A DNA stretch of 32,407 nucleotides from the NCBI GenBank assembly GCA_009920665.1, contig RFZL01000027.1, positions 1 through 32,407 of the forward strand, read 5' to 3'. The DNA comes from Alphaproteobacteria bacterium. GTDB taxonomy: Bacteria; Pseudomonadota; Alphaproteobacteria; Puniceispirillales; Puniceispirillaceae. A program made the translations under genes and the position numbers. Position 1 is the stretch's first letter. The number at the start of each line of letters is the position of its first letter. The notes beneath the pieces were generated by a model. The model saw only the letters and a program-made list of their open reading frames with translations. It searched no databases and was not told the origin of the DNA. Positions 9,038 to 17,545 of this stretch are shown one piece after another.

Positions 9038-10750
9038 TCACTCATCCTTCCCGGATGCCTGTAACGGCCCGGATGCCTGTAACGGGTTAAAGCCCGAGGT
9101 CAGCGGCAGCCGCCGTTCGCGGCCAAAGGCAAGGGCTGTCATTTTCGGCCCCGGCGCCGCCTGGAACCTCTTATATTCGGCCCGGAACAGCAACTGGCTG
9201 GCCCGCGCCACCTCCTCGCGGTCATGACCGCGCGCCACGATGGTCTCGATATCCACCATCTCCTCGCACAATGCGCGCATGATGTCATCAAGCCTGTCAT
9301 AGGGCGGCAGCGAGTCGGTATCCTTCTGGTCGGGCCGCAGTTCGGCCGAGGGCGGCTTGTCGATGATCCGCGCCGGCATCACCTCGCCTTCCGGCCCGGC
9401 ACCGCCGCGCGGCATATTGGCGTTGCGCCAGCGGCACAGCTCGAACACCTGCACCTTCCAGACATCCTTGATTGGCGCGAAGCCGCCGCACATGTCGCCA
9501 TAAAGGGTCGAGTAGCCGGCCGCATATTCGGATTTGTTGCCGGTGGCGAGAACCATCGGGCCATGTTTGTTGGAAATGCCCATCAGGATCATCCCGCGAA
9601 GACGCGACTGGATGTTCTCCTCGGCAATGTCGGGATCGGTGCCGGCGAACTGGCCCTCCAGCATCCCCTCCATCGCCTGCATCGCCGGCCCGATCGATAT
9701 CTCGTCAAGGCGAATGCCAAGGCGGCGCGCCAGCTCGGCCGCGTCATCCAGACTTTCCTGGCTGGTATAGGGTGACGGCATCATCACCGCATGAACGCGC
9801 TGCGGGCCAAGCGCATCGACCGCCAGCACGGCGACGATCGCCGAGTCGATGCCGCCCGACAGGCCAAGCACGACACCCGGGAACCCGTTCTTGTCGACAT
9901 AATCGCGCAGCCCAAGCGTCAGCCCGCGATAGAGCGCCGCCATACCCTCATCCGGCGGGGTGATCTGACCGCTGAGCGAGGGCGCACCAAAATCCTCACC
10001 AAGCTGGATGGTGACGGTGGCCTCGGAAAAGCTTGGCAGATGGGCGGCAAGCTTGCCATCGGCGCCAAGCGCGAACGATCCACCGTCAAAGACGAGCTCA
10101 TCCTGCCCGCCAACCATGTTGACATAGAAGAACGGGCATTCGGCCTCCAGCGCCCGGCTGACAGCATGCGCCATCCGGCTGTCCGGCTTCAGCAGGTCAA
10201 AGGGCGAGGCATTCAGCGAGATGATGATCTCGGCCCCGGATTCGGCGAGGCATTCGACCACATCAGGCGTCCAGATATCCTCGCAGATCGGCAGGCCGAG
10301 CCGCCGCCCGCGCACCATCACCGGCCCCGGCATCTCGCCGGCGGTGAAATTGCGCTTGTCGTCAAAGACGCCGTAATTCGGCAGATTCACCTTGTCGCGA
10401 CGTGCCTGGATGGCACCGCCATCAAGGACGAAGACCGCATTGGTGATCACGCCGTCCTCACTATGAGGCGCGCCAATGATAATGGCCGGCCCACCATCGG
10501 ATGTCGCACCGGCAAGTGCCTGCAGGCCCGCGGCCACCTCGCCCATGAAGTCGCTTCGCAGCACAAGATCATCACAGGGATAGCCGGACAGATACATCTC
10601 GGGCGTGACGATGATCTCGGCGCCAAGCGATGCCGCCTGCCGACGCGCCTCGAGAAGACGGTCCATATTGGCCCCGATATTGCCAAGATGGGGATTCAAC
10701 TGGGCGAGCGCGATCGAACTGGCGTTAGGCATGGGCTGCATCCCGGTCAT
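9038..10750 (-). CDS. nadE: Glutamine-dependent NAD+ synthetase
   Basis: NadE amidates nicotinate adenine dinucleotide to NAD+ using ammonia that its own nitrilase domain releases from glutamine. From the chosen start (MTGMQPMPNASSIALAQ) it is 570 aa. The amidase triad is Glu51 (VTPEMYLSGYP), Lys121 (RRDKVNLPNYG) and Cys157 (GLPICEDIW), and the synthetase PP-loop SGGIDS lies at 299-304. The ATG at 10750 overlaps the pncB stop (ATGA), which argues for it over an upstream in-frame start at 10786 inside pncB. An ATG at 10732 is an alternative. The stop abuts the gltX start with no spacer. The C-terminus ends in a duplicated PLQASG hexapeptide encoded by a perfect 18-bp tandem repeat. Confidence 0.96.
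   Translation of the reverse strand: MTGMQPMPNASSIALAQLNPHLGNIGANMDRLLEARRQAASLGAEIIVTPEMYLSGYPCDDLVLRSDFMGEVAAGLQALAGATSDGGPAIIIGAPHSEDGVITNAVFVLDGGAIQARRDKVNLPNYGVFDDKRNFTAGEMPGPVMVRGRRLGLPICEDIWTPDVVECLAESGAEIIISLNASPFDLLKPDSRMAHAVSRALEAECPFFYVNMVGGQDELVFDGGSFALGADGKLAAHLPSFSEATVTIQLGEDFGAPSLSGQITPPDEGMAALYRGLTLGLRDYVDKNGFPGVVLGLSGGIDSAIVAVLAVDALGPQRVHAVMMPSPYTSQESLDDAAELARRLGIRLDEISIGPAMQAMEGMLEGQFAGTDPDIAEENIQSRLRGMILMGISNKHGPMVLATGNKSEYAAGYSTLYGDMCGGFAPIKDVWKVQVFELCRWRNANMPRGGAGPEGEVMPARIIDKPPSAELRPDQKDTDSLPPYDRLDDIMRALCEEMVDIETIVARGHDREEVARASQLLFRAEYKRFQAAPGPKMTALAFGRERRLPLTSGFNPLQASGPLQASGKDE
9050..9085. repeat. Perfect 18-bp tandem duplication at 3' end of nadE
   Basis: CCCGGATGCCTGTAACGG occurs at 9050-9067 and again, identical, at 9068-9085. 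It is in frame in nadE and duplicates PLQASG three residues before the C-terminus. Confidence 0.95.
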
Positions 10751-11883
10751 TTGCGAAGCAGGAATTCGCGTCCTGATTTGACGCATGGCTTCCCGTCATA
10801 GGAGATGATGTCGGCGGTGGCGTAGGTTTCCGACCAGATCTGCGGCAGATAGGACCCGGTGCCAATCAGGTCGACCGGTGCCCTGGCGAAGGAGAACATC
10901 CGGCATTTGTCGGGGCCAAACCCGCTTGAAGCCACAATCCGCGCCCGCTCGAACCCGTTCTTGTCCAGCGTCTCGCGAAGATACCAGACCGCCGCCACGC
11001 TGACCCCTGTTCCCATCAGATGCTTCAGTTCGGCGTCAGTACGATAACCGCGGGTAGCGTAGGGAACATGTCGGTCGAGAACGGCATAGGATTCGGGTGT
11101 GTCCAGCCCCTCGACGAACCGGCCGCCATGTGTGTCCAGACGAAAGGCCAGCTGGCCGCTGGCGGCAAGGTCGGGGAACCTGTTGGCGACTTCCAGCGCG
11201 TCGGTGATCTCACGCCCGTAATAGTCGACCAGCACGGTGAGCGGTGCCTCCGGTGCCATTTCGTGAAACATCTCGGCGGCCCGCAATGTCGATCCGGCAT
11301 AGCCGACAAGCGCGTGCGGCATTGTCCCCATGCCACGTTCCTGCCCAAAGAAAGGCGCGGTGGCGTCCGTCGATGATCCGACAAAGCCGCGCGCACCGGT
11401 CTTGGCATTCGCCTTTTTCGAGCCGACCGAGGCGCCGTAGGCCATCAGTTCCGCCATATCCGAGCCGGCACAGTGCCGCGCATCCATGGCCAGAAAGGCA
11501 ACCTCCGGCAGCTCGACACACATGTTGTAGGCGTTGTAGGCCGCCACGCAGCAGCCTCCGAGCCGCTGCAGGAAAATGGTTTCCAGATCAACCAGCGCGG
11601 CGAACGGCCCGCGAAGGTAGCACAGCACCTCGCCTGCCCCGACCCAGGCACCCTCGACATGCGGCTGGTCGACCTCGATGGTGACATTGCGATGGCGCGC
11701 CATGGCCTGCAACCATTCGATGGCCAGCCTGCCGGCATAGGTTACCGGGCGGCGCATGAACACCGCATATTCCACCTCGCAATCGCCATTCGCCTCGACG
11801 ATACGGCGGGTGTTGCGGAAATAGGTATCGGTCAGTCCCGGCTGTTCGTCCGGTGACGGACCACTGGTTTCAAACTCGGCCAT
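10747..11883 (-). CDS. pncB: Nicotinate phosphoribosyltransferase
   Basis: The protein transfers phosphoribose from PRPP to nicotinate, giving nicotinate mononucleotide for NAD salvage. It is 378 aa, shorter than E. coli PncB (about 400 aa), and of the compact type with TDTYFRNT at the start. YNAYNMCVELPEVAFLAMDARH and GARGFVGSSTDATA line the phosphoribosyl site. GTMPHALVGY contains a conserved histidine (His190), VDYYGREITDALEVA follows, and IVASSGFGPDKC forms a late barrel strand. It overlaps nadE by 4 bp, so consecutive NAD-pathway steps (after NadD) are translationally coupled. A 64-bp gap with a strong inverted repeat separates it from aroG. Family is clear; nicotinate rather than nicotinamide is inferred from family and neighbour. 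Confidence 0.92.
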   Translation of the reverse strand: MAEFETSGPSPDEQPGLTDTYFRNTRRIVEANGDCEVEYAVFMRRPVTYAGRLAIEWLQAMARHRNVTIEVDQPHVEGAWVGAGEVLCYLRGPFAALVDLETIFLQRLGGCCVAAYNAYNMCVELPEVAFLAMDARHCAGSDMAELMAYGASVGSKKANAKTGARGFVGSSTDATAPFFGQERGMGTMPHALVGYAGSTLRAAEMFHEMAPEAPLTVLVDYYGREITDALEVANRFPDLAASGQLAFRLDTHGGRFVEGLDTPESYAVLDRHVPYATRGYRTDAELKHLMGTGVSVAAVWYLRETLDKNGFERARIVASSGFGPDKCRMFSFARAPVDLIGTGSYLPQIWSETYATADIISYDGKPCVKSGREFLLRK

Positions 11884-11884
11884 T

Positions 11885-11919
11885 GCAGATCTGCCCTGTC
11901 GGTGACCGCGCCGGTCACC
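11885..11919 (-). promoter_or_regulatory. Palindrome and hairpin in pncB leader
   Basis: GCAGATCTGC (11885-11894) is a perfect 10-bp palindrome ending one base from the pncB ATG. GGTGACCG (11901-11908) and CGGTCACC (11912-11919) form a perfect 8-bp stem with a 3-base loop. Both sit in the 64-bp gap between aroG and pncB. No T-run follows on the minus strand, so an operator, attenuator or mRNA structure is likelier than a terminator. Confidence 0.5.
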
Positions 11920-11947
11920 AGTCTGAGGGAATTACCAAACGTTACTT

Positions 11948-13327
11948 CTACACCGCCTCGGACAGGCCAATGCCACCATCACGCCGCTGTTTCAAAAGGT
12001 CGGCAATCAGGAAGGCAAGTTCCAGTGCCTGGGCACCATTCAGACGCGGGTCACAATGCGTATGATAGCGGTCACCAAGCCGCGCCTCGGTCACCTCGAC
12101 AACGCCACCAACACATTCGGTCACATTCTGGCCGGTCATCTCGAAATGCACGCCGCCCGGATAGGTGCCGACCTCGTCATGCGCGTCAAAGAATCCCTTC
12201 ACCTCGGCCATCACATCACCGACACGTCGGGTCTTGTAACCGCTGCTCGCCTTGATGGTGTTGCCATGCATCGGATCACAGCACCACACCACACTGGCAC
12301 CGGACGCCTTGACCGCTTTCAGCAGCGGCGGCAGGCCGGCATGCACCTTGTCGGCGCCCATGCGGGCAATCAGCGTCAGTCGCCCCGGGACATTGTCCGG
12401 GTTCAGCGTCTCGATCAGCCGGACAAGCTCATCCGGATCGAGGCTCGGCCCGCATTTCAGACCGATCGGGTTGCCGATGCCCCGCATATATTCGACATGC
12501 GCGCCGTCAGGCTGGCGCGTGCGGTCACCGATCCAGATCATATGCGCCGATGTGGAATACCAGTCCTTTTCATCGGTGATGGTATCGCGCCGGGTCATGG
12601 CTTCCTCATAATTCAGAAGAAGCGCCTCATGGCTGGTATAGAGTTCGGTCTCGGCAAGTGGCCTCGCCGTTTCCGGAGTGATCCCGCAGGCCCGCATGAA
12701 ATCGAGACTTTCCTGAATCCGGCCCGCCAGCTCCTGGAATTTTTCCGCCTCCGGCGTGCCTTCCAGAAATTCGGTTACCCAGCTATGCACCTTGGTCAGG
12801 TCGGCAAGGCCACCCTGCGCAAAGGCCCGCAACAGGTTCAGCGTCGCCGCAGACTGTTCATAGACGCGTAGCAGACGTTTCGGATCGGGAATCCGCTCGC
12901 CGGCGGAAAACCCCATCGCGTTGATCATGTCGCCGCGATAGCTTGGTAGCTCGACACCCTCGATCGACTCCATAGGCGAGGAGCGCGGCTTGGCAAACTG
13001 CCCGGCGACACGCCCGACCTTGACGATCGGCATCGACGCACCAAAGGTCAGCACCACGGCCATCTGCAGGATGATCTTGAAGGAATCACGGATGTTGTCG
13101 GCCGAGAACTCGGCAAAGCTCTCTGCGCAATCACCGCCTTGCAGCAGGAATGCACGCCCCTCGGCAACCTCGCCAAGCTTGCGCTTCAGGCTCTGCGCCT
13201 CACCGGCGAAGACAAGCGGCGGCATGGCGGCAAGCTTGCTTTCTACCGTGCTGAGTTTGGCCTGGTCCGGATATTCCGGAACCTGCTGAATCGGGTGATC
13301 ACGCCAACTTTTGGGCTGCCATGTCAT
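11948..13327 (-). CDS. aroG: 3-Deoxy-D-arabino-heptulosonate 7-phosphate synthase, class II (plant type)
   Basis: The first enzyme of the shikimate pathway joins phosphoenolpyruvate and erythrose 4-phosphate. This 459-aa protein is the class II type: [19 protein letters not shown] at the N-terminus, metal-binding Cys67 in [30 protein letters not shown] (103-118), [30 protein letters not shown], and the metal-site segments CDPMHGNT and [15 protein letters not shown]. The start at 13327 is supported by AAGGA upstream and the family N-terminus. No fused chorismate mutase or regulatory domain is present. Neighbours are gor upstream (118-bp gap) and pncB downstream (64-bp gap). A promoter candidate lies in the gap to gor. 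Confidence 0.96.
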   Translation of the reverse strand: MTWQPKSWRDHPIQQVPEYPDQAKLSTVESKLAAMPPLVFAGEAQSLKRKLGEVAEGRAFLLQGGDCAESFAEFSADNIRDSFKIILQMAVVLTFGASMPIVKVGRVAGQFAKPRSSPMESIEGVELPSYRGDMINAMGFSAGERIPDPKRLLRVYEQSAATLNLLRAFAQGGLADLTKVHSWVTEFLEGTPEAEKFQELAGRIQESLDFMRACGITPETARPLAETELYTSHEALLLNYEEAMTRRDTITDEKDWYSTSAHMIWIGDRTRQPDGAHVEYMRGIGNPIGLKCGPSLDPDELVRLIETLNPDNVPGRLTLIARMGADKVHAGLPPLLKAVKASGASVVWCCDPMHGNTIKASSGYKTRRVGDVMAEVKGFFDAHDEVGTYPGGVHFEMTGQNVTECVGGVVEVTEARLGDRYHTHCDPRLNGAQALELAFLIADLLKQRRDGGIGLSEAV

Positions 13328-13406
13328 GAGACATCATTCCTTGTTCATCCAGAGGGCAGGGAGACATCAGCACCGAAATCGTGAACCATACCCTGAACAG
13401 GTCCAC

Positions 13407-13434
13407 ATAATGGCCAAATCCCGATGTTTTTCAA
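13407..13434 (-). promoter_or_regulatory. Candidate promoter for aroG
   Basis: On the minus strand TTGAAA (13429-13434) and CATTAT (13407-13412) are spaced 16 bases apart. They match the sigma-70 consensus at 5/6 and 4/6 positions and lie about 80 bases before the aroG ATG. The assignment is by eye only. Confidence 0.35.
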
Positions 13435-13445
13435 GTTTTTTGCGC

Positions 13446-14801
13446 CTATGCGCGCGGCGTCCGCATGGTCACGAATTCTTCCGCCGCGGTCGGATGAATG
13501 CCAATGGTGGCATCGAAATCCGCCTTCGTCGCGCCGGCGATGATCGCCACCCCGATTCCCTGCATGATCTCGCCAGCTTCGGGTCCCAGCATATGCGCCC
13601 CGACAACGCGGTCGGAGGCTGTTTCCACGATCAGCTTCATGAAGGTCTTTTCCGACCGGCCTGAAATGGTGTTCTTCATCGCGTTGAAGCGGCTGGTGAA
13701 CACGGTGACCTCACCATATTGTGACCGCGCCTCGTCCTCGGCAAGGCCAACCGAGGCAATAGGCGGCTGGGTGAAGACAGCCGAGGGGATGTTGGCATGC
13801 GTCACCCGGCGCGGGCGCCCCCCGAAAAGGCTGTCGGCAAGGGCGTGCCCCTCGGCAATCGCCACCGGCGTCAGGGCCACCCGGTCGGTGACATCACCGA
13901 CGGCATAGATCGATGCCACCTCGCTGCGCGAACTGGCATCCACCGGGATCTCGCCCCGTGGCCCGACAGCAAGGCCCGCCGCCTCCAGACCCAGTCCGGA
14001 GGTGTTGGGACGCCGGCCGGTGGCAGCCATCACCTGATCAACCACAAGCTCGGTGCCATCGCTGAGGGTGACGCTCCTGCGGCCGGCCCCGTCGGCCACC
14101 ACGCCGGTGAGCGTGCAGCCCGGATGAAGCGTAATGCCACGCCCGGCAAGCGCCGTCGCAGACTCCCGCCGGATGTCGTCATCAAAGCCGCGAAGCGGCA
14201 TATCGGCCCGGTAAACAAGATGTGTATCGATACCGAACCCGTTGAAAATACTGGCGAACTCCACCGCTATATAACCGCCGCCATAGATCAGCACCCGGTC
14301 TGGCCGTACGGCAAGATCAAGCGCCTCATTCGAAGTGATGCCATGTTCGGCAAGCCCCGGTACATCGGGGATCTGCGGCCAGCCGCCGGTCGCAACGAGA
14401 ATCTGTTCCGCTGTCAGACGGCGGCCACCAACCGCCACTTCGTGCGGTCCGGTGATGACGCCGCGGCCCTCGACCAGGTCGACGCCGGCATTTGTCAGCA
14501 ACGACCGGTAGATGCCCTCAAGCCGATCAAGCTCGCGGTTCTTGGCGTCGATCAGCGCCGGCCAGTCATGACCGTCAACGGAAACCTGCCAGCCAAAGCC
14601 GGCGGCATCTTCCGCCTCGGCCGAGAATGCAGAGCCATACATCAGCAGTTTTTTCGGAACACAGCCCCGGATCACGCAGGTGCCTCCGGGGCGGCTTTCC
14701 TCGATCACCGCCACCCTGGCACCATGCCCGGCCGAAATGCGTGAGGCGCGGACGCCGCCGGAACCGGCGCCGATAACAATCAGGTCGTAATCATAAGCCA
14801 T
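13446..14801 (-). CDS. gor: Glutathione-disulfide reductase (plant-like/alphaproteobacterial type)
   Basis: This FAD-dependent NADPH enzyme of the cytosol keeps glutathione reduced. It is 451 aa, normal for Gor. GAGSGG (11-16) binds FAD, and the redox disulfide is Cys42-Cys47 in GGTCVIRGCVPKKLLMYG, the variant shared with plant and cyanobacterial enzymes. GGGYIAVEFASIF is the NAD(P) Rossmann motif, with VYRADMPLRGFDDDIR supplying arginines that favour NADPH. IYAVGDVTDR is the second FAD motif. The C-terminal IHPTAAEEFVTMR carries the catalytic His436 and Glu dyad. With grxD also in the window, glutathione-based redox chemistry is well represented. An unknown 147-aa gene lies 90 bp upstream on the same strand. 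Confidence 0.96.
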   Translation of the reverse strand: MAYDYDLIVIGAGSGGVRASRISAGHGARVAVIEESRPGGTCVIRGCVPKKLLMYGSAFSAEAEDAAGFGWQVSVDGHDWPALIDAKNRELDRLEGIYRSLLTNAGVDLVEGRGVITGPHEVAVGGRRLTAEQILVATGGWPQIPDVPGLAEHGITSNEALDLAVRPDRVLIYGGGYIAVEFASIFNGFGIDTHLVYRADMPLRGFDDDIRRESATALAGRGITLHPGCTLTGVVADGAGRRSVTLSDGTELVVDQVMAATGRRPNTSGLGLEAAGLAVGPRGEIPVDASSRSEVASIYAVGDVTDRVALTPVAIAEGHALADSLFGGRPRRVTHANIPSAVFTQPPIASVGLAEDEARSQYGEVTVFTSRFNAMKNTISGRSEKTFMKLIVETASDRVVGAHMLGPEAGEIMQGIGVAIIAGATKADFDATIGIHPTAAEEFVTMRTPRA

Positions 14802-14891
14802 GAGAGGGAGCTTTCGCGAGAGATTGCGTCACGCCCCTAACCTAGTCCGGATCGCGCGTTATGCAAGAGCGCGACCAGGCTGATTGACGAG

Positions 14892-15335
14892 CTAGACCAT
14901 CTCCCGCTCGTCAAACGGCATCACCTCGGGCAGGCCAACACCGCGCTTGGCAAGCAGACTGGCTGCCAGCTGCGCAAAATCCATCATCTCGCGATAGATG
15001 GAGTTGGGCGTCGCGCCCTGCAGATCAAGCTTGCGATAGACGGTGACCGTGGCATCGCCGGAACAGACACCATGCGGGCGCATGGCGGTGGCGATGGTGT
15101 CCTCGAGCAACAACATGGTGATGAAGGAGGCGCGGAGCGGCCCACTGCCATCGCGTGCCGTGGTCGCATAGACAAAAGCACTGACATCATCATCGAGAAG
15201 TTCGAACTGGACGATCGGCCCGGCCTCGCTTTCGATCATCCACCGGCGCTGTGACAGCGCGACAACCTCGCACGGCCCGGCGGCTGGCGGGTTCTGGACA
15301 AGCTCGTTCATCTGGGCCTTGATGGGCGCGTGCAT
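14892..15335 (-). CDS. Hypothetical protein, 147 aa
   Basis: I do not recognise this family. The protein is soluble, with no signal peptide or membrane segment. It appears to have an alpha/beta order: an N-terminal helix (HAPIKAQMNELVQ), strands around CEVVALSQRRWMIESEAGPIVQFELLDDDVSAFVYAT, a short helix (FITMLLLEDTIATAM), a strand (ATVTVYRKLD), and a C-terminal helix (REMMDFAQLAASLLAKRG). This topology is loosely reminiscent of small chaperone-like folds such as CesT/YbjN, but no diagnostic motif is visible. The start at 15335 has GGGGA 7 bases upstream. Composition matches its neighbours. It lies upstream of gor on the same strand with a 90-bp gap, and diverges from acetoacetyl-CoA synthetase across a palindrome-rich intergenic region. 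Confidence 0.75.
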   Translation of the reverse strand: MHAPIKAQMNELVQNPPAAGPCEVVALSQRRWMIESEAGPIVQFELLDDDVSAFVYATTARDGSGPLRASFITMLLLEDTIATAMRPHGVCSGDATVTVYRKLDLQGATPNSIYREMMDFAQLAASLLAKRGVGLPEVMPFDEREMV

Positions 15336-15372
15336 GCGGCAATCCCCTTGGTCAGCGCGGTGGGTGGCGAAT

Positions 15373-15414
15373 CAAATCACCGATTTGTTACCATGCATTA
15401 ACTTGTCGTTAATG
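15373..15414. promoter_or_regulatory. Pair of palindromes (candidate operators) in divergent intergenic region
   Basis: CAAATC-acc-GATTTG (15373-15387) and CATTAAC-ttgtc-GTTAATG (15396-15414) are perfect inverted repeats whose centres are 25 bp apart. A third, GATAT-caa-ATATC, lies at 15461-15473. They sit in a 236-bp AT-rich gap between the 147-aa gene (-) and acetoacetyl-CoA synthetase (+), as expected for transcription-factor sites. No regulator can be named. Confidence 0.45.
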
Positions 15415-15571
15415 AGATAATTTACCTGCGGGCAAGTTTAACCCTTCCGGATCACATGAAGATATCAAATATCGGCCCTGAAAGCGCCGGAGATGAGCGG
15501 TTGCCTGCCCGGGGCATCGCTAATATGGTTCACGAAGCCTTGCCCGAATGATGTGAAATGCTGTCTAAGCC

Positions 15572-17542
15572 ATGACCGAATCGACCTCTGATCCAACCGA
15601 AAATCTGCTCTGGTCCCCAGCGCCGGACGCCGTTGTCACAAGCCAGGTGGCGGGTTTTGCAACCTTTGTACATGAACGTACCGGCATGGACTGGCAGGGC
15701 GATTTCCAGACGCTGTGGCGCTGGTCGGTTGACCAGCATGTAATCTTCTGGGACCTGTTCTGGGACTGGCACGGTGTGATCGGTGACAAGGGTGACAGGC
15801 AGATCGAGAACGAGACCGCCATGCCGGGTGCGCGGTTCTTTCCCGACGCGACTTTGAACTATGCCGAGAACATGCTCGCCCGCGCCGATGACCGGCTAGC
15901 CATCTCGGCGCATTGCGAGGATGGGCGGCATGTTCGGCTGACCCGGCGCCAGCTGAAGGACCGGGTGATGCGGCTCGCCGGCTGGATGCGCGACAACGGC
16001 ATTGGCGAGGGCGACCGCGTCGCCGCCTATATCCCCAATATTCCCGAAGCGGTGATCGCGATGCTGGCGACGGCGGCGCTTGGCGGCATCTTTTCCAGCT
16101 GTTCGCCCGATTTCGGGCCTGGCGGTGCGCGTGACAGGTTTGGCCAGATCGAGCCGAAACTGCTGATCGCCTGTGATGGTTATCATTATGCCGGCAAGCC
16201 GTTCAAGCGTCTCGATCTGGTGCGCGAACTGGCGGCATCGATGCCCTCGGTCACGCATTGCCTGATCATCCCCTTCCTTGATGAGGCACCCGATCTTGCC
16301 GGCCTGCCATCTGCCTGCCTGTTCGCCGAAGCCGAGGATCATGCGCCACTGCAAACCTTCGTGCGGGTGGGGTTCAACGCCCCCCTCTACATCCTCTATT
16401 CGAGCGGCACCACCGGCGCCCCGAAATGCATCGTCCATGGTGTCGGCGGGGTGACGCTGCAGCACGCCAAGGAATTGCGGCTTCACAGCAACCTCACGCC
16501 GGATGACAGGCTGTTCTTCTTCACCACATGTGGCTGGATGATGTGGAACTGGATGGTATCCGGCCTGTTGGTCGGCGCGCCGGTCGTGACCTATGAGGGC
16601 AATCCCTTCCATCCCGGGCCGGAACGGCTCTGGCAGATCGCGCAGAGCGAGCGGCTGACACATTTCGGCGTTTCGGCAAAATATGTCGACGCCGTGCGCA
16701 ATGCCGGCTTCGCGCCGGGCAAGGCGCTGGACCTGTCGGCATTGCGGGTGATGATGTCCACCGGATCGCCGCTGTCTGCCGAGGCCTTTGCCTTCATCTA
16801 TGAGGAGGTCGGCACGGATCTGCAGCTGGCATCGATTTCGGGTGGCACAGATCTGATTTCCTGCTTTGTCCTCGGAACGCCAACACAGCCTGTATATGCC
16901 GGCGAGATCCAGACCCGCGGCCTTGGCATGGCGGTCGAGGTTCTGGATGATGACGGCCATCCGGTGACCGGGCAGCAGGGTGAGCTGTGCTGTCTGAAGC
17001 CCTTCCCCTCGATGCCGGTGCAGTTCTGGAACGATCCCGACGGCGCCAAATACCGGGCCGCCTATTTCGAGCATTTCAAGGGGATCTGGCGGCATGGAGA
17101 CTGGGCAACGCTGACCGGGCGCGGGGGCCTTGTCATCCATGGCCGGTCCGACGCCACACTCAATCCCGGCGGCGTGCGGATCGGTACCGCCGAGATCTAT
17201 CGTCAGGTCGAGGCTTTTGACGAAATCGAGGAGGCGCTGGTCGTCGGACAGTCATGGGACAATGATGTGCGGGTGATCCTGTTTGTGCGGATGGCCGGCG
17301 ACAGATGTCTGGATGACAAACTTGCCACCGCCATAAAGACCCGCATTCGCGGGGGGGCGACACCGCGCCATGTGCCGCGCCATGTCATCGCCGTTCCGGA
17401 CATCCCGCGCACCAGATCGGGCAAGATTACCGAACTGGCGGTGCGCGACGTCATCCATGGGCGGCCGGTGAAGAATACCGAGGCGCTGGCGAATGCCAAG
17501 GCCCTCGATTATTTCAGGAACCTGCCGCAGCTGGCGGAATAG
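15572..17542 (+). CDS. aacS: Acetoacetyl-CoA synthetase (acetoacetate-CoA ligase)
   Basis: The enzyme activates acetoacetate with ATP to acetoacetyl-CoA, a route for ketone-body use or for recycling polyhydroxybutyrate breakdown products. The 656-aa ANL-superfamily protein has an acetyl-CoA-synthetase N-terminal segment (RWSVDQHVIFWDLFWDW). The ATP loop YSSGTTGAPK spans 276-285, followed by TTCGWMMWNWMVSGLL and ISGGTDLISCFVLG. The adenylation motif is IWRHGDWA. The C-terminal SGKITELAVRDVIHGRPVKN (616-635) carries the catalytic Lys618 and is diagnostic of this subfamily rather than acetyl-CoA synthetase. No strong Shine-Dalgarno precedes the ATG at 15572, so the start is chosen by family alignment. 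It ends 3 bp before the stop of the convergent 173-aa gene. Confidence 0.95.
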   Translation: MTESTSDPTENLLWSPAPDAVVTSQVAGFATFVHERTGMDWQGDFQTLWRWSVDQHVIFWDLFWDWHGVIGDKGDRQIENETAMPGARFFPDATLNYAENMLARADDRLAISAHCEDGRHVRLTRRQLKDRVMRLAGWMRDNGIGEGDRVAAYIPNIPEAVIAMLATAALGGIFSSCSPDFGPGGARDRFGQIEPKLLIACDGYHYAGKPFKRLDLVRELAASMPSVTHCLIIPFLDEAPDLAGLPSACLFAEAEDHAPLQTFVRVGFNAPLYILYSSGTTGAPKCIVHGVGGVTLQHAKELRLHSNLTPDDRLFFFTTCGWMMWNWMVSGLLVGAPVVTYEGNPFHPGPERLWQIAQSERLTHFGVSAKYVDAVRNAGFAPGKALDLSALRVMMSTGSPLSAEAFAFIYEEVGTDLQLASISGGTDLISCFVLGTPTQPVYAGEIQTRGLGMAVEVLDDDGHPVTGQQGELCCLKPFPSMPVQFWNDPDGAKYRAAYFEHFKGIWRHGDWATLTGRGGLVIHGRSDATLNPGGVRIGTAEIYRQVEAFDEIEEALVVGQSWDNDVRVILFVRMAGDRCLDDKLATAIKTRIRGGATPRHVPRHVIAVPDIPRTRSGKITELAVRDVIHGRPVKNTEALANAKALDYFRNLPQLAE

Positions 17543-17545
17543 ACC

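Noticed and set aside
14852-14874. TCGCGC-N11-GCGCGA downstream of the 147-aa gene as a terminator
   Set aside because: No T-run follows and 6-bp GC arms are common at this base composition.
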